A stretch of 64,000 nucleotides of DNA from an uncultured Acetatifactor sp. (GCA_948896875.1 CAQUWW010000004.1:4001-68000), one strand, 5' to 3'; positions 1 through 10,232 are shown, counted from the stretch's first letter. The notes: a model not told the origin generated them from the sequence alone. Numbers and translations are program-made.

Positions 1-1
1 G

Positions 2-1423
2 ATGATTGCGAGCGGAGATTATCCGGATATTATTGCCGGCGGTAATTCCACGAAGCAGTTGATTGAGGCAGGCGCCTTGATACCTCTGGACGAGTATTGG
101 GACGATTACCCGAACCTGAAAAATTTTACACCTGATGTACAGAAAGAATTTCTGCGCCAGCCTGATGGACATATCTATGTATTTCCTCAGGGCGAGCTGT
201 ATAAGAAGGATATGACTGTAAATGCGGCGGAAGCATTCTGGATTCAGGCAAAGGTACTGGAGTGGGACAATTACCCGGAAATCGAGACGTTGGATCAGCT
301 GTTTGACCTGCTGGAGAGATATACGAAGGAAAATCCGACGTTGGAAGACGGAACCAGCGTGATTCCGTATACCATACTCTGCTATGACTGGTATTATTTC
401 TGTCTGGAGAATCCGCCGCAGTTTCTGGACGGATACCCAAACGACGGGTGCTGTATTGTGGATCCGGACACCCATAAGGTAATCGACTATAATACCACTC
501 CCACGGCTGAGAGATATTTCAGAATACTGAATGAACAGTATAACAAGGGAATGATAGATTCGGAATTCATGACCATGTCGCGCGACGAATACATTCAGAA
601 GCTGTCGACGGGACGAGTGCTTGCCATGTGTGACCAGTACTGGAACTTCTCGGATGCGGAGAAGGCGATGATCAGTGCGGGCATGACAGGAAATTGCTAT
701 GTTCCGCTGGGGCTTACGATTGATCCGGGTATGAGCGAGCAGTATTTCACTTCGACAAACGCGCTCTCCAGCGTGGACGGAATTGGTATTACCACAAGTT
801 GTAAAGATATTGACGGCGCACTGCAGTATCTGAACGATATGTTAGACCCTGATATCCAGACACTTCTGCAATGGGGAGTGGAAGGTGTGGACTATCTGGT
901 AGATGACGAAGGCATGTTCTACAGAACGGACGAGATGAGAGAGAAAGCCATGGATCCGGCATACAAGACATCTCATCTGTGCAGCCTGCAGCTGCGTTGT
1001 GGTTATTTTGGAATGAATCTTGATGGCAAAAATGCGGCGATGCCTTCCGAACAGCCCAGCGAATTCTTTGAGACACTGCAGCCTGAAGTGCAGAGAGCTT
1101 TTGAGGCTTACGGTGCGAAGACCTATCCTGATATGCTGGATTATACGTTTATCGATGCTACCGAAGCGCCCTGGTACCCGATGTGGACTTTCGCTAACGG
1201 GTTCTCTACAAGCACGGAGGGTGGCATGGCCTGGAAGAGGGTTGCGGATATGAAGCATGAGTACCTTCCACAGGTAGTGATAGCAAAAGACTTTGACAGC
1301 GCATGGGCAGAATACCTTGAAAAGTATAATGAATGCAACCCTCAGGCTTATCTGGACGAGCTGCAGCAGGAGGTTTACAGACGGATTAAGATTGTGACAG
1401 GAGTGGACGAGTCTGGAAATTAA
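2..1423 (+). CDS. Sugar ABC transporter solute-binding protein (C-terminal part, cut by window edge)
   Basis: Extracellular solute-binding protein of a CUT1 sugar importer. It should capture an oligosaccharide outside the membrane and hand it to the two permeases encoded next. The visible 473 residues begin inside the protein, at a segment reading ASGDYPDIIAGG that normally follows the first 80-100 residues of this family. The signal peptide and lipobox therefore lie to the left of the window, and the ATG at position 2 is internal. The length and the aromatic-rich C-terminal half fit the 500-600 residue LplA/YtcQ-like binding proteins. The downstream arabinofuranosidases make arabino-oligosaccharides the likely ligand; that is inference from context. 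Confidence 0.9.
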   Translation: MIASGDYPDIIAGGNSTKQLIEAGALIPLDEYWDDYPNLKNFTPDVQKEFLRQPDGHIYVFPQGELYKKDMTVNAAEAFWIQAKVLEWDNYPEIETLDQLFDLLERYTKENPTLEDGTSVIPYTILCYDWYYFCLENPPQFLDGYPNDGCCIVDPDTHKVIDYNTTPTAERYFRILNEQYNKGMIDSEFMTMSRDEYIQKLSTGRVLAMCDQYWNFSDAEKAMISAGMTGNCYVPLGLTIDPGMSEQYFTSTNALSSVDGIGITTSCKDIDGALQYLNDMLDPDIQTLLQWGVEGVDYLVDDEGMFYRTDEMREKAMDPAYKTSHLCSLQLRCGYFGMNLDGKNAAMPSEQPSEFFETLQPEVQRAFEAYGAKTYPDMLDYTFIDATEAPWYPMWTFANGFSTSTEGGMAWKRVADMKHEYLPQVVIAKDFDSAWAEYLEKYNECNPQAYLDELQQEVYRRIKIVTGVDESGN

Positions 1424-1435
1424 TGTAAACGATAA

Positions 1436-1479
1436 GGCAGACGGAGCGGGCAGCCACACATAATATGTGGCTGTCTGCC
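1436..1479 (+). terminator. Intercistronic hairpin after the binding-protein gene
   Basis: A perfect 8-bp inverted repeat (CAGCCACA at 1451-1458, TGTGGCTG at 1466-1473, 7-base loop) is extended by an outer GGCAGA/TCTGCC pair (1436-1441 and 1474-1479) with a bulge on the 5' side. It is followed by GGATTTTC rather than a long T run. It looks like a partial terminator or RNA-stabilising hairpin that keeps binding-protein mRNA in excess over permease mRNA, which is common in sugar ABC operons. It also argues against translation starting at the ATG at 1465, which lies inside the stem-loop. Confidence 0.6.
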
Positions 1480-1509
1480 GGATTTTCAGAAAGCATGGGG
1501 AACAGTACT

Positions 1510-2463
1510 ATGAAGAGAAAAAAATCAGGGCAGGTACTGGCCGTACGGCGCAAAGTCTCATGGAAGCTGATTAAGAGGCAGAGGGAACTGATTATTCTAA
1601 TGGTTCCGTTTGTAATTTATACTTTCATTTTCAATTATGCACCGCTGTTTGGCTGGGTTATGGCTTTTCAAAATTATTCTCCTGTGAAGGGTATTCTGGG
1701 TTCAAAATGGATCGGACTTGATAAGTTCAAATTTCTCTTTGTCGGAAATAATGAATTCCTGAAGGTATTGCGGAATACGATTTGCATGAGCGTTATCAAT
1801 CTGGCTCTCAGCACGTTCTGTGCAATTGCATTTGCACTTCTGATCAACGAAATGATACATAGGACACCCAAGAGAATTGTCCAGACGATCAGCTATCTGC
1901 CGCACTTTTTGTCATGGATTGTGGTGTGCGGAATTGTAAAGGAAGTACTATCCGTGGAAAACGGCGTGGTCAATGAGCTTTTGGTATTTCTGCATATAAT
2001 CAAAGAGCCGGTCAACTGGTTTACCAAGCCTAAGCTGTTTTGGTGGATTACCGCATTTGCGAATGTGTGGAAAGAGACCGGATGGAACAGTATCATTTAT
2101 TTGTCTGCGATAACGGCGATCAATCCGGAGTTGTGTGAAGCGGCGGAAATTGACGGTGCCGGAAGACTGCGCAGGATATGGCATATTATTCTGCCGGGAA
2201 TCAAGCCGACCATTATCATTCTTCTGATCATGAGTATCGGTGGAATTTTAAACGCGGGATTTGAGATGCAGTATCTGCTTTCCAACAGCCTGGTACAGGA
2301 TGTATCACGGACGGTTGACATCTATGTGCTCAACTATGGAATCAGTCAGAATGATTTTTCCCTGGGTACGGCAGCGGGAATGTTTAAGAGCGTTGTCAGC
2401 ATTGTCTTGATTTTCCTGGCAAATGCTACGGCGAAAGCAGTTGGAGAAGAAAGGCTGTTCTAG
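1510..2463 (+). CDS. Sugar ABC transporter permease, LplB type
   Basis: Inner-membrane permease subunit of a CUT1 importer. About six hydrophobic segments are visible, and the binding-protein-dependent transport signature EAAEIDGAGRLRRIWHIILP lies in the C-terminal third; this loop docks on the ATPase. An in-frame ATG occurs at 1465, but it sits in a hairpin. The ATG at 1510, preceded by GGGGAA, gives a 317-residue protein with the usual short basic N-terminus (MKRKKSGQ), so I chose it. It is followed after 12 bases by the second permease. No ATPase gene is in the cluster, so the pair probably uses a shared MsmX/UgpC-type ATPase encoded elsewhere. Confidence 0.93.
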   Translation: MKRKKSGQVLAVRRKVSWKLIKRQRELIILMVPFVIYTFIFNYAPLFGWVMAFQNYSPVKGILGSKWIGLDKFKFLFVGNNEFLKVLRNTICMSVINLALSTFCAIAFALLINEMIHRTPKRIVQTISYLPHFLSWIVVCGIVKEVLSVENGVVNELLVFLHIIKEPVNWFTKPKLFWWITAFANVWKETGWNSIIYLSAITAINPELCEAAEIDGAGRLRRIWHIILPGIKPTIIILLIMSIGGILNAGFEMQYLLSNSLVQDVSRTVDIYVLNYGISQNDFSLGTAAGMFKSVVSIVLIFLANATAKAVGEERLF

Positions 2464-2475
2464 GGAGGTGAAGGA

Positions 2476-3399
2476 ATGCAGAAAAAAGAAATTCGTTTGG
2501 AAGTACATAAAAGAAAGCTTGGACTTCGCGCAAGAATCTATTATCTGATCATCGGCTGCATTCTGGGATTTGCCGTGATTGTGACACTGTATCCGATTTT
2601 GAATACCATTGCAATTTCATTTAATGAAGCATACGATACAATACGTGGAGGCGTTCACCTGTTTCCGAGGAAGTTTACGCTGGTGAACTACAGAACCGTT
2701 CTGCAAAAGGACTCTATGGGAACAGGGCTGGTTGTCTCCGTACTACGCACTGGGATCGGAATTGTCACACACCTTTTCTGTACCGCACTCCTCGCTTTTG
2801 TGTTGAGCAGAAAAGAATTTATCTTCAGAAAGCAGGCTACATTTTATTATGTGCTTACAATGTATGTGAGCGGCGGAATGGTTCCCACCTTTTTACTGTT
2901 TCGGAATCTGGGTTTTATAAACAGTTTCTGGGTGTATATCATTCCGGGTCTGGTCAGTGCTTACGATATGATTGTGATCCGGACTTACATAAGTGCGTTG
3001 CCGGACAGCTTGCAGGAATCGGCGATGATGGACGGAGCCGGGTATTTTACCATTTTTGTTTCGGTCATTGCGCCTTTGTCCAAACCTGTCTTCGCGACGA
3101 TTGCACTTTTCATCGGAGTGGGACAGTGGAATTCATGGTTTGATACTATGCTTTACAACAGAATGAATCCGAAGCTTACGACGCTTCAGTATGAGCTGAT
3201 GAAACTGCTGTCTACTGTGAGCACAATGTCGGGAAGCTCGGCGAACGTGTATGGAAATACGCAGACTAAAACTATGTTGACAACTACTTCCGTTCAGGCG
3301 GCAGCGACAGTGCTGACTTGTCTGCCGATCGTTGTCCTGTATCCTTTTTTGCAGAGGTATTTTGTGGCGGGGCTGACAATCGGGGGCGTGAAGGAGTAG
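2476..3399 (+). CDS. Carbohydrate ABC transporter permease, YtcP/MalG type
   Basis: Second membrane subunit of the importer, partner of the preceding LplB-like protein. The 307 residues hold about six transmembrane segments and the ATPase-docking motif ESAMMDGAGYFTIFVSVIAP around residue 180. The C-terminus (TIGGVKE) matches this subfamily. An excellent ribosome site (AGGGAGGTGAAGG) precedes the ATG at 2476. The gene belongs to the same plus-strand operon as the binding protein and the two arabinofuranosidases that follow. Confidence 0.93.
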   Translation: MQKKEIRLEVHKRKLGLRARIYYLIIGCILGFAVIVTLYPILNTIAISFNEAYDTIRGGVHLFPRKFTLVNYRTVLQKDSMGTGLVVSVLRTGIGIVTHLFCTALLAFVLSRKEFIFRKQATFYYVLTMYVSGGMVPTFLLFRNLGFINSFWVYIIPGLVSAYDMIVIRTYISALPDSLQESAMMDGAGYFTIFVSVIAPLSKPVFATIALFIGVGQWNSWFDTMLYNRMNPKLTTLQYELMKLLSTVSTMSGSSANVYGNTQTKTMLTTTSVQAAATVLTCLPIVVLYPFLQRYFVAGLTIGGVKE

Positions 3400-3428
3400 T
3401 AAAATAATAATGAGAAGGAGAAAATATT

Positions 3429-5057
3429 ATGGGAAAAAGAGCAGTTATCACATTACATCCGCAGTATAAGATCGGCGAAATATCAAACAGGCTTTACGGA
3501 GCTTTTCTGGAGCCCATCGGAGCCATGGTAAACGGAACGATGTACCAGCCAAATCATCCCTCCGCAGATGAAAACGGACTTCGAACAGACGTAACAGAAG
3601 CGCTGAAGGAAGCAAAGCTGCCTGCCGTGCGTCTGCCTGGCGGAAACTTTGTATCAGGATGGGACTGGAAAGATTCTATCGGTCCGAGAGAACAGAGAAA
3701 GGTACATCTTGACCTGGCGTGGCATCAGATCTATACTAATGAGGTAGGACATGACGAATACCTGAAATGGGCGAAGCTGGCGGGCACGGAGCCTCTGTAC
3801 ACGATCAATCTGGGCTCTGAACGAAACCTGAACGACGCCGTGTATCTTGCGGAGTATACGAACTATGCGGGAGGGACCTACTGGTCGGATCTTAGACGGA
3901 AATATGGTCAGGAAGAACCCTATAACGTAAAGCTCTGGTATCTGGGAAACGAGATGGACGGTCCCTGGCAGATTGGTTCATGGGAGCTGAATCCAGGCGG
4001 CTACGGGATTCATGCCAATGAAATATCGAAGGCAATGAAATGGGTTGACGGGTCCATTGAGACAGCAGTCTGTGTTTCCTGTTCGCCGTTGATTTGTCAT
4101 TATCCGGAGTGGGATATGGAGGTTCTGCAGAAATGTTATGACTCGGTTGACTATGTGTCGATGCATTATTATCACAATGCGCCTACAAATGATTTCCAGG
4201 CTCTTCTGGGAGGATCCGTTTACTATGAAGATTACATAAACACGGAGATTGCCATTTGTGATTACATTCAGACCAAGAATCGTTCCAACAAAAAGATGAT
4301 GCTTTCCTTCGATGAATACGGAAGTATGTTTGGCGAGCGCAAAGAGCTTCAATTTGGATATCATCCGGAGGCCCACCTGCATCGTAGCTTTTATCAGTTT
4401 AATCCAGATACGAAATATGTGAAGCATGATCCGGACAAGATGGGAGAAGGTATGATGTTCGGACATCAGGGCGATATGATAGAGGCGCTGGGAAATACAT
4501 CTGCACAGCTTGCATTCCTGCGGCATGCGGACAGGGTGAAAATTGGATGTATGACAGGCGGAATCGGCGCGTTGGCGGCTTCCAATCATGACCATGTGTG
4601 GAAAACAGCTTCCCACTATCCTTACACACATCTGATTCGCTATGGGCAGGGTACATCACTTCGGACTGTGGTGGACTGTGATACCTTTGACATTGAAGGA
4701 TATTACCTGGATGATGGCAACCAGTTCCAGAAGAGAGAAGGGCTTCCCTATCTGGATACCGCTGCGGCTCTGAATGAAGAGAAACAGGAGCTGACGATCT
4801 TTGTCATTCAGCGGAAATGGGATGCGCAGATGGGCGTGGATATCGATGTGTCCGGATTCAAAGGCTGGACATTTGTAGAGCATATTGAGATGTATTCTGA
4901 AGACAGGGACGCGAGGAATACCTTTGAGAATCCTAATGTGATTCAGCCTACGGTAAATAAAGAGACAAAATTCGAAGACGGAAAAATCCAGGCTACGCTT
5001 CAGCCGCTTTCATGGAACGTATTCCGCCTGGAAAGGAGAGAAGGAGGGAATGAATGA
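3429..5057 (+). CDS. Alpha-L-arabinofuranosidase, GH51 (short form)
   Basis: Retaining glycosidase predicted to remove terminal alpha-L-arabinofuranose from arabinan or arabinoxylan fragments. No signal peptide is present, so it acts in the cytoplasm on imported oligosaccharides. The 542-residue length suits the compact GH51 form: a (beta/alpha)8 barrel plus a C-terminal beta-sandwich. Visible landmarks are YGAFLEP (23-29), VRLPGGNF (67-74), the acid/base glutamate E175 in YLGNEMDG, and the likely nucleophile E296 in LSFDEYG. Most GH51 enzymes have DEW at the nucleophile, so DEY is a mild deviation. An AGAAGGAG site precedes the start. The stop overlaps the next start (ATGA), implying translational coupling. 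Confidence 0.93.
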   Translation: MGKRAVITLHPQYKIGEISNRLYGAFLEPIGAMVNGTMYQPNHPSADENGLRTDVTEALKEAKLPAVRLPGGNFVSGWDWKDSIGPREQRKVHLDLAWHQIYTNEVGHDEYLKWAKLAGTEPLYTINLGSERNLNDAVYLAEYTNYAGGTYWSDLRRKYGQEEPYNVKLWYLGNEMDGPWQIGSWELNPGGYGIHANEISKAMKWVDGSIETAVCVSCSPLICHYPEWDMEVLQKCYDSVDYVSMHYYHNAPTNDFQALLGGSVYYEDYINTEIAICDYIQTKNRSNKKMMLSFDEYGSMFGERKELQFGYHPEAHLHRSFYQFNPDTKYVKHDPDKMGEGMMFGHQGDMIEALGNTSAQLAFLRHADRVKIGCMTGGIGALAASNHDHVWKTASHYPYTHLIRYGQGTSLRTVVDCDTFDIEGYYLDDGNQFQKREGLPYLDTAAALNEEKQELTIFVIQRKWDAQMGVDIDVSGFKGWTFVEHIEMYSEDRDARNTFENPNVIQPTVNKETKFEDGKIQATLQPLSWNVFRLERREGGNE

Positions 5058-7525
5058 GTCGATTGCAGATTCAGACAAAGAATCGTAAATTTGAGACAGC
5101 GAAAGATTTATACGGTATCTTTTTCGAGGATATCAACAGGGCGGGGGACAGCGGACTTTATCCGGAGCTTCTGCGAAACAGAACCTTTGAAGACTCCCTG
5201 CTGCCGGAGGATTACAGAGAGAAGGGCGACGGCGTCCATGTAGTAACCTGTTCCGGCTGGGAGGATGAGTTCAACAACGGAGAGGGCTTGAGCTACTGGG
5301 TTACGAAGAATAAGATAGCGCCAACTCTCATTCCGGCCTGGTATGCGGAGCATGCCCAGATGGAACTGGAGCGGGAGGACACTCTGAACGTCAACAGAAG
5401 CGCCGCTCTGCGGGTTCATTTTGAGGCCGGTGGCTGTGTGTACAATACGGGATTTCACGGAATTCCACAGAAAGAGGGAGAAGCATATCCTCTGTATTTC
5501 TTCGCCAAATCGGACAAGCCTGTCTGTCTGGAATTCTCCATCGAGGAAGGCGGACATCCGTTTGCACAGTGCCGCCTGAACATTGGCGGAAATGGGTATG
5601 TGCGCTATGACGCTATCCTGGTGTCTGACGGAGACTGCGAGAATGCCAGTCTGGTTATCCGCAGCCAGGAGGAAAGCGAAGTGCTCTTTGGCTTTATCTC
5701 TCTGATGCCGGGGAAGACCTATAACGGACATGGCCTGAGACTGGATCTGGTGGAGAAGCTGAAAGGTCTCAGTCCCCGCTTTATGCGTTTCCCGGGCGGC
5801 TGTATCGTGGAGGGCTCCACTCTTTCCACTGTGATGATGTTCAAGAATACCATCGGACCAGTCTGGGAGCGTCCCGGCCATCAGCTGGTGTGGCACTATC
5901 GCAGCTATAACGGTCTGGGCTACCACGAATATCTCCAGCTGTGCGAGGACCTGGATATGGAGCCCATGTATGTGTGTAACTGCGGCATGACCTGTCAGGG
6001 GAGAAGAGGCACATTGCTTGTGGAGGAAGAGCTGGATGAAATGCTGCAGGATACTCTGAACGCCATGGAGTATGCCTTAGGGCCTGTGGACAGCAAATGG
6101 GGAAAGCAGCGGGCCGCCATGGGACATCCGGCGCCTTTCAAGCTTACTTATCTGGAAATCGGCAATGAAAACTGGGGCCCCGATTATGAAGAGCGCTATC
6201 AGCTGTTCTACCGGGAAATCAAAAAGCGCTACCCTCAGATCAAAACCATTGCCAACGCCCATGTGGAAGAGCATGGATGTCCGGCGGAGTGTGTGGACGA
6301 GCATTTCTATAATAATGTGGAATTTTTCACGGAGAACGTGGGTTATTATGATTCCTATGACAGACAGGGGCCCGGGATTTTCGTGGGAGAGCAGGCGGTC
6401 AATGAAGGGATTTATGCGGGAAAGCTTTACGCCGCACTGGGCGAGGCTGCTTTTCTGGTAGGCCTGGAGAGAAATCAGGATATCGTGCACCTGGCTTCCT
6501 ATGCGCCGTTGTTTGAAAATGTGAATTATGACGCCTGGTTCCCGAATTTGATTCGCTTTGACAATCATAGAAGCTTCGGCATACCGACCTACTATGTCTG
6601 GAGAATGTTCGGGCAGAACAGAGGAGAATATGTGGTGGAATCCACCCAGGAGAGCGGTGTGATTTACCGGCCTATGAAGGGTATGGCTTCCCTGAAGGCT
6701 AAGAAAGCTCTTCATTACCGCAATCCGGTATGGGAAGGTGCGCCCACTGCCGTAACCCATGAGTTGATGGGACATGTAAAAGAGACGGGAGATGGATTCT
6801 GTCTGGAAATGCCGGACGAGCAGCAAAAGGAATTTTTCCTGAACAAGATGCGCTGGGCAGATGCCGAGAAGAGCTTTGTGATATTCGGAGAGGAAGATCA
6901 GACCTGCGGCCGGTTCGAGGTGGAAGTGCTTGTGGAAGAGGATCTGGCCTTTGAGATCGGAGTATTCAGCGCCCGGGTATGCCGTTCCTTCTTTGACCAG
7001 TTGCAGGAGACAGAGCAGGATGCATGGCATGCTGTGAAAATACGTCCCTTCCTGTGGAAGATTCAGGATGGCAAATGCTCCTTTGGAGAACCTGCTTTCC
7101 TGGAAGACCGTAAGCTGACAGATGATTTTACGATTGATGCCGCGCCTGGCGAATACCATCGCTTTGCTTATGAGACAGACGGCCAGGTCATTCGGCTTTT
7201 TGTAGACGGGGCGCTGCTAAGAGAGATAAAGGTGCCATCCAGTCCGTCATTTATATCTGTGGTCACAGAGACGGAAGAGGAAGTCATCATCAAGGCAGTG
7301 AATATGTCCGGTGAGATGGATCCTGTAAGCATCACATTGGATTGTGATGTGGAAAGTCTCTATAAGGTGACGCTTCTGACAGGAGAGAAGGATGCGGAGA
7401 ACAGCTTCGAGAAGCCGAAGAATGTCAGAGACAGAATGCTCCGCCTTCGGGGCGCCGGGGAAAGCTTTGTCTATGAAGCGCCGGCTTATTCTGTCAGTGT
7501 GCTGCACCTGAATAAGAAGATGTAA
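5054..7525 (+). CDS. Alpha-L-arabinofuranosidase, GH51 (long form)
   Basis: Second GH51 enzyme, 823 residues, without signal peptide, hence intracellular. It begins with DLYGIFFEDINRAGDSGLYP (18-37), typical of the large GH51 group, followed by an inserted carbohydrate-binding-like beta domain (about 60-220). The catalytic barrel contains RFMRFPGG (242-249), the acid/base E372 in EIGNENWG and the nucleophile E446 in FVGEQAV. About 280 C-terminal residues form the beta-sandwich plus an extra lectin-like region. Two different GH51 proteins in one transcript suggest division of labour between linkage types or chain lengths; this is inference. The gene overlaps its upstream partner by four bases. 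Confidence 0.93.
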   Translation: MSRLQIQTKNRKFETAKDLYGIFFEDINRAGDSGLYPELLRNRTFEDSLLPEDYREKGDGVHVVTCSGWEDEFNNGEGLSYWVTKNKIAPTLIPAWYAEHAQMELEREDTLNVNRSAALRVHFEAGGCVYNTGFHGIPQKEGEAYPLYFFAKSDKPVCLEFSIEEGGHPFAQCRLNIGGNGYVRYDAILVSDGDCENASLVIRSQEESEVLFGFISLMPGKTYNGHGLRLDLVEKLKGLSPRFMRFPGGCIVEGSTLSTVMMFKNTIGPVWERPGHQLVWHYRSYNGLGYHEYLQLCEDLDMEPMYVCNCGMTCQGRRGTLLVEEELDEMLQDTLNAMEYALGPVDSKWGKQRAAMGHPAPFKLTYLEIGNENWGPDYEERYQLFYREIKKRYPQIKTIANAHVEEHGCPAECVDEHFYNNVEFFTENVGYYDSYDRQGPGIFVGEQAVNEGIYAGKLYAALGEAAFLVGLERNQDIVHLASYAPLFENVNYDAWFPNLIRFDNHRSFGIPTYYVWRMFGQNRGEYVVESTQESGVIYRPMKGMASLKAKKALHYRNPVWEGAPTAVTHELMGHVKETGDGFCLEMPDEQQKEFFLNKMRWADAEKSFVIFGEEDQTCGRFEVEVLVEEDLAFEIGVFSARVCRSFFDQLQETEQDAWHAVKIRPFLWKIQDGKCSFGEPAFLEDRKLTDDFTIDAAPGEYHRFAYETDGQVIRLFVDGALLREIKVPSSPSFISVVTETEEEVIIKAVNMSGEMDPVSITLDCDVESLYKVTLLTGEKDAENSFEKPKNVRDRMLRLRGAGESFVYEAPAYSVSVLHLNKKM

Positions 7526-7603
7526 GAGTGCTTTACTATCTTATGATAAGCGCAGGTTGCTGTCTAATCGAGTAGAGAATGTTCTTCTCTGCTGTTCAAG
7601 CGT

Positions 7604-7645
7604 GGCCCGCATGCTGCATCAACGGCAAGCTTTCATATGCGGGCC
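7604..7645. repeat. 9-bp inverted repeat of unknown role
   Basis: GGCCCGCAT (7604-7612) and ATGCGGGCC (7637-7645) are perfect reverse complements around a 24-base loop, just left of the bidirectional terminator. It may be a further hairpin in the 3' end of the arabinofuranosidase mRNA. There is no T run. Confidence 0.5.
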
Positions 7646-7652
7646 TGCACAT

Positions 7653-7693
7653 AAAATCAGGGGTTGCTGCTCAATGCGACAACCCCTGATTTT
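7653..7693. terminator. Bidirectional Rho-independent terminator
   Basis: AAAATCAGGGGTTG (7653-7666) and CAACCCCTGATTTT (7680-7693) form a perfect 14-bp stem with a 13-base loop. The A and T ends provide a U tract whichever strand is transcribed. It lies between the convergent ends of the GH51 operon (7525) and the GH95 gene (7817), so it can end both transcripts. Confidence 0.85.
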
Positions 7694-7816
7694 CATTGAT
7701 TCAGATATTATCAGATCTCCTGTAACAAACTTAACGACATTGGTTCAGAATCTGTTTGAACTTGTTACACTGTCTTCGGTGGAAAACATGTTTCTACCAT
7801 TTGCCTTTTTGAAGAA

Positions 7817-10168
7817 TTACGGCCTCAGCTCATATTCTTCCGCCGCCAACGCTTCAAAAGTAAATCCGGATTCCGTCCTGTTCACGGTAACGGCCTGTCC
7901 CTTGCAGGTAACGGACAGTTCTTCGCCAATTACTGCGATTTCTCCGCTGAATCGGGGTCTTACCACAGCGCGGGAAAGCTTCCCGTTCTCCCAGTACAGG
8001 TCAACCTCATGCCCGCCTCTGGCCAGAAGTCCCTTACAGCTTCCCTCTTTCCAGGATACCGGCAGCGCCGGAAGAAAATGCAGTCCCATATGACTTTGCA
8101 GGAGACACTCGGCGATTCCTGCCGTGGCACCAAGGTTTCCGTCGATCTGGAAGACGCCTCTGGCATTTAACAGGCTGCGGGAGGTGGAGTGCGTCAGCAT
8201 CTTAAGGATATTTTTATCGGCAGACTCCGCGTCGTTGAAACGTGCGTCCAGACAAATCTGCCACGCCAGAGGCCATCCGCCGTTTCCAGCCCCGTGAGCT
8301 CTGCGGCTCTCCAGAGATACTTTTGCAGCTTCCATAAGCTCCGGTGTGTCTCTCCAGTTGATGGAACATCCCGGATACACGGCATACAGATGGGATACAT
8401 GGCCCATGCCGGGATTCTGCTCCGGATAATCCTGATTCCATTCCACAAGCTGTCCCCAGGAGCCGATCTGATCTTTGGGAAGCTTTTCAATCATGGATTT
8501 CAGAACTTCGCCATACTCCAGGTCAATTCCCAGAATCTTCTGTATCTCGATACATGCCCCGAAAAATTCCCGCAACAGCTGATTGTCCATGGTGGGACTT
8601 ACGCACAAAGGCGTATCAGAACCGTCCGGAAGGTAATACCGGTTCTCAGGAGACACCGACGGACAGGTAAGCAGCTGCCCATCCACCTCCATCAGGAAAT
8701 CTTCATAGAACAAGGCCATATCCTTGAGAATGGGATACATGCGCTCCAATATACTCTTATCTCTGGTGAACAGATAATGCTCCCACACATGCATACCCAT
8801 CCATGCACCGCCTGTCACCCAGGGTGTGGATGCCATATAGATATCCTGAGGTGCGCAGTCACCGTAATAATCCGTATTATGATGGCATACCATTCCTCTC
8901 ATACCGTACATTACACTGGCCGTCTTCTTGCCGGGTTCATGCATGGTCTCAAGCAAATCCATCACAGGCTCATGGAGCTCCATCAGATTGCCCACCCATG
9001 CAGGCCAGTAATTCATCTGCAGGTTGATGTTAATGGTATATTTGCTGTCCCACATAGGCATAAAATCAGCATTCCAGATTCCCTGGAGATTTAACGCCGA
9101 ACTGTTCTTCCTACTGCCAGACACAATCAGATAGCGTCCGAACTGGAAATACAGAGCCGCCAGATCCGGGTCCTCTCCTCCGTCGCGCAGCGCGTTCAGC
9201 CGCTGCTCCAGATCGCCATCGGCAGGTTTCCCCAAATCCAGCCGGCAGATTTCCATAAGCGCTGAAAAATCTTTCACATGCTCTTCCCTCAGGCTTTGGT
9301 ATCCCTTTTTCTGTGCCGCATCCAGCACTTTCACTACCTCTGCGCGAGGATCTGAAAAGCGGTTGGAGGTGGCGGTGGTCAGATAAATAACCACTTCACT
9401 GGAACTCTCAGCTGTCAGCTGGGATACCGGATTGACCAGTTTCCCATCGCATTCCACACGAAATGCCGCCGCAAACTGTACTCCCGCATCGTTTCCTGCC
9501 ATTAAGAAAGTGCTGTCATCTATAGACTTGGCAAAGTCCACCTGTGTTCCCGGCCATCCGCCGCCTCTTGCCTGCATTCCCGGCCGACGGTCATCCTTGA
9601 TAAACGCATCGGACACGGTGACACGGTCCAGCTTCAGCTCAAGGCGAATTGCCTGAGGGGTATCTGAGGTAAGGCGAATGCACATCACCTGGCCCGGATG
9701 GCTGACGAACATTTCTCTGTGATAGGAAACGTTGTCCATCCTGTGATCCACTGTGAGAATTCCTGTCATCAGATCCAGATCCATACCGTATGTCTCCGGC
9801 TTCGGAGGCTGTGGTCTTCCGCCCATGGCAAAGGGCATATTCTGATTCAGAGCCATGCTCAATTGCCCCACGAAGGTGTAATGGCGCTGAGAGTAAGGAA
9901 CTCCCGCCATATACTGGGAAATCATTTCCTCCGCCTCATGCATCTTTCCATCCAGCATCAGCCTGCGAATCTCAGGAAGTTTTTCCTTAAACGCAGGATT
10001 GTTGCGGTCCATGGCCAGACCATACCACAGAGAATCGTCATTCAGAGGAATGCGCTCCATGTCGGTCTCTCCATAAACCATGGCCCCCAGCCTCCCGTTT
10101 CCCAGAGGCAGGGCATCTTTCCACATTTTTGCGGGACTTTCATAATACATGTGATTATTGTGTTTCAT
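7817..10168 (-). CDS. GH95 family alpha-L-fucosidase or alpha-L-galactosidase
   Basis: Inverting glycoside hydrolase of 783 residues, the normal size for a minimal GH95 protein. The N-terminal beta-sandwich carries [13 protein letters not shown] (21-33) and LNDDSLWYG (42-50). The (alpha/alpha)6 catalytic domain shows ALNLQGIWN (358-366), the paired asparagines of [13 protein letters not shown] (378-390), a candidate general-acid glutamate in SVSPENRY (504-511) and [10 protein letters not shown] near residue 690. GH95 members remove terminal alpha-1,2-L-fucose or alpha-L-galactose; sequence alone does not decide between them. There is no signal peptide, so it is intracellular. A GGAGGA site lies 7 bases before the ATG. 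Upstream is a 9-bp dyad (10203-10232) that could be an operator. Confidence 0.92.
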   Translation of the reverse strand: MKHNNHMYYESPAKMWKDALPLGNGRLGAMVYGETDMERIPLNDDSLWYGLAMDRNNPAFKEKLPEIRRLMLDGKMHEAEEMISQYMAGVPYSQRHYTFVGQLSMALNQNMPFAMGGRPQPPKPETYGMDLDLMTGILTVDHRMDNVSYHREMFVSHPGQVMCIRLTSDTPQAIRLELKLDRVTVSDAFIKDDRRPGMQARGGGWPGTQVDFAKSIDDSTFLMAGNDAGVQFAAAFRVECDGKLVNPVSQLTAESSSEVVIYLTTATSNRFSDPRAEVVKVLDAAQKKGYQSLREEHVKDFSALMEICRLDLGKPADGDLEQRLNALRDGGEDPDLAALYFQFGRYLIVSGSRKNSSALNLQGIWNADFMPMWDSKYTININLQMNYWPAWVGNLMELHEPVMDLLETMHEPGKKTASVMYGMRGMVCHHNTDYYGDCAPQDIYMASTPWVTGGAWMGMHVWEHYLFTRDKSILERMYPILKDMALFYEDFLMEVDGQLLTCPSVSPENRYYLPDGSDTPLCVSPTMDNQLLREFFGACIEIQKILGIDLEYGEVLKSMIEKLPKDQIGSWGQLVEWNQDYPEQNPGMGHVSHLYAVYPGCSINWRDTPELMEAAKVSLESRRAHGAGNGGWPLAWQICLDARFNDAESADKNILKMLTHSTSRSLLNARGVFQIDGNLGATAGIAECLLQSHMGLHFLPALPVSWKEGSCKGLLARGGHEVDLYWENGKLSRAVVRPRFSGEIAVIGEELSVTCKGQAVTVNRTESGFTFEALAAEEYELRP

Positions 10169-10202
10169 AAGAATCCTCCATTCACATTATCCTGTAGGCT
10201 GC

Positions 10203-10232
10203 CACATTAAAGCGTCCAGAACGTTTAATGTG
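10203..10232. promoter_or_regulatory. Dyad upstream of the GH95 gene, possible operator
   Basis: CACATTAAA (10203-10211) and TTTAATGTG (10224-10232) form a perfect 9-bp inverted repeat spaced by 12 bases, 35 bases before the GH95 start. Its position in the 5' leader suits a repressor site or an mRNA hairpin. No dedicated regulator gene is adjacent. Confidence 0.4.

Noticed and set aside
1465..1509. Upstream ATG for the first permease
   Set aside because: It lies within the intercistronic hairpin and lacks a ribosome site; ATG 1510 is better.
6077..7159. Minus-strand open frame of 360 codons inside the long GH51 gene
   Set aside because: Antisense shadow of a gene with all catalytic motifs; no ribosome site.
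7557..8093. Plus-strand open frame of 178 codons over the terminator and the end of the GH95 gene
   Set aside because: It reads through a perfect terminator and opposite coding DNA; no ribosome site.
8189..9094. Plus-strand open frame of 301 codons inside the GH95 gene
   Set aside because: Antisense shadow; residue make-up not protein-like.
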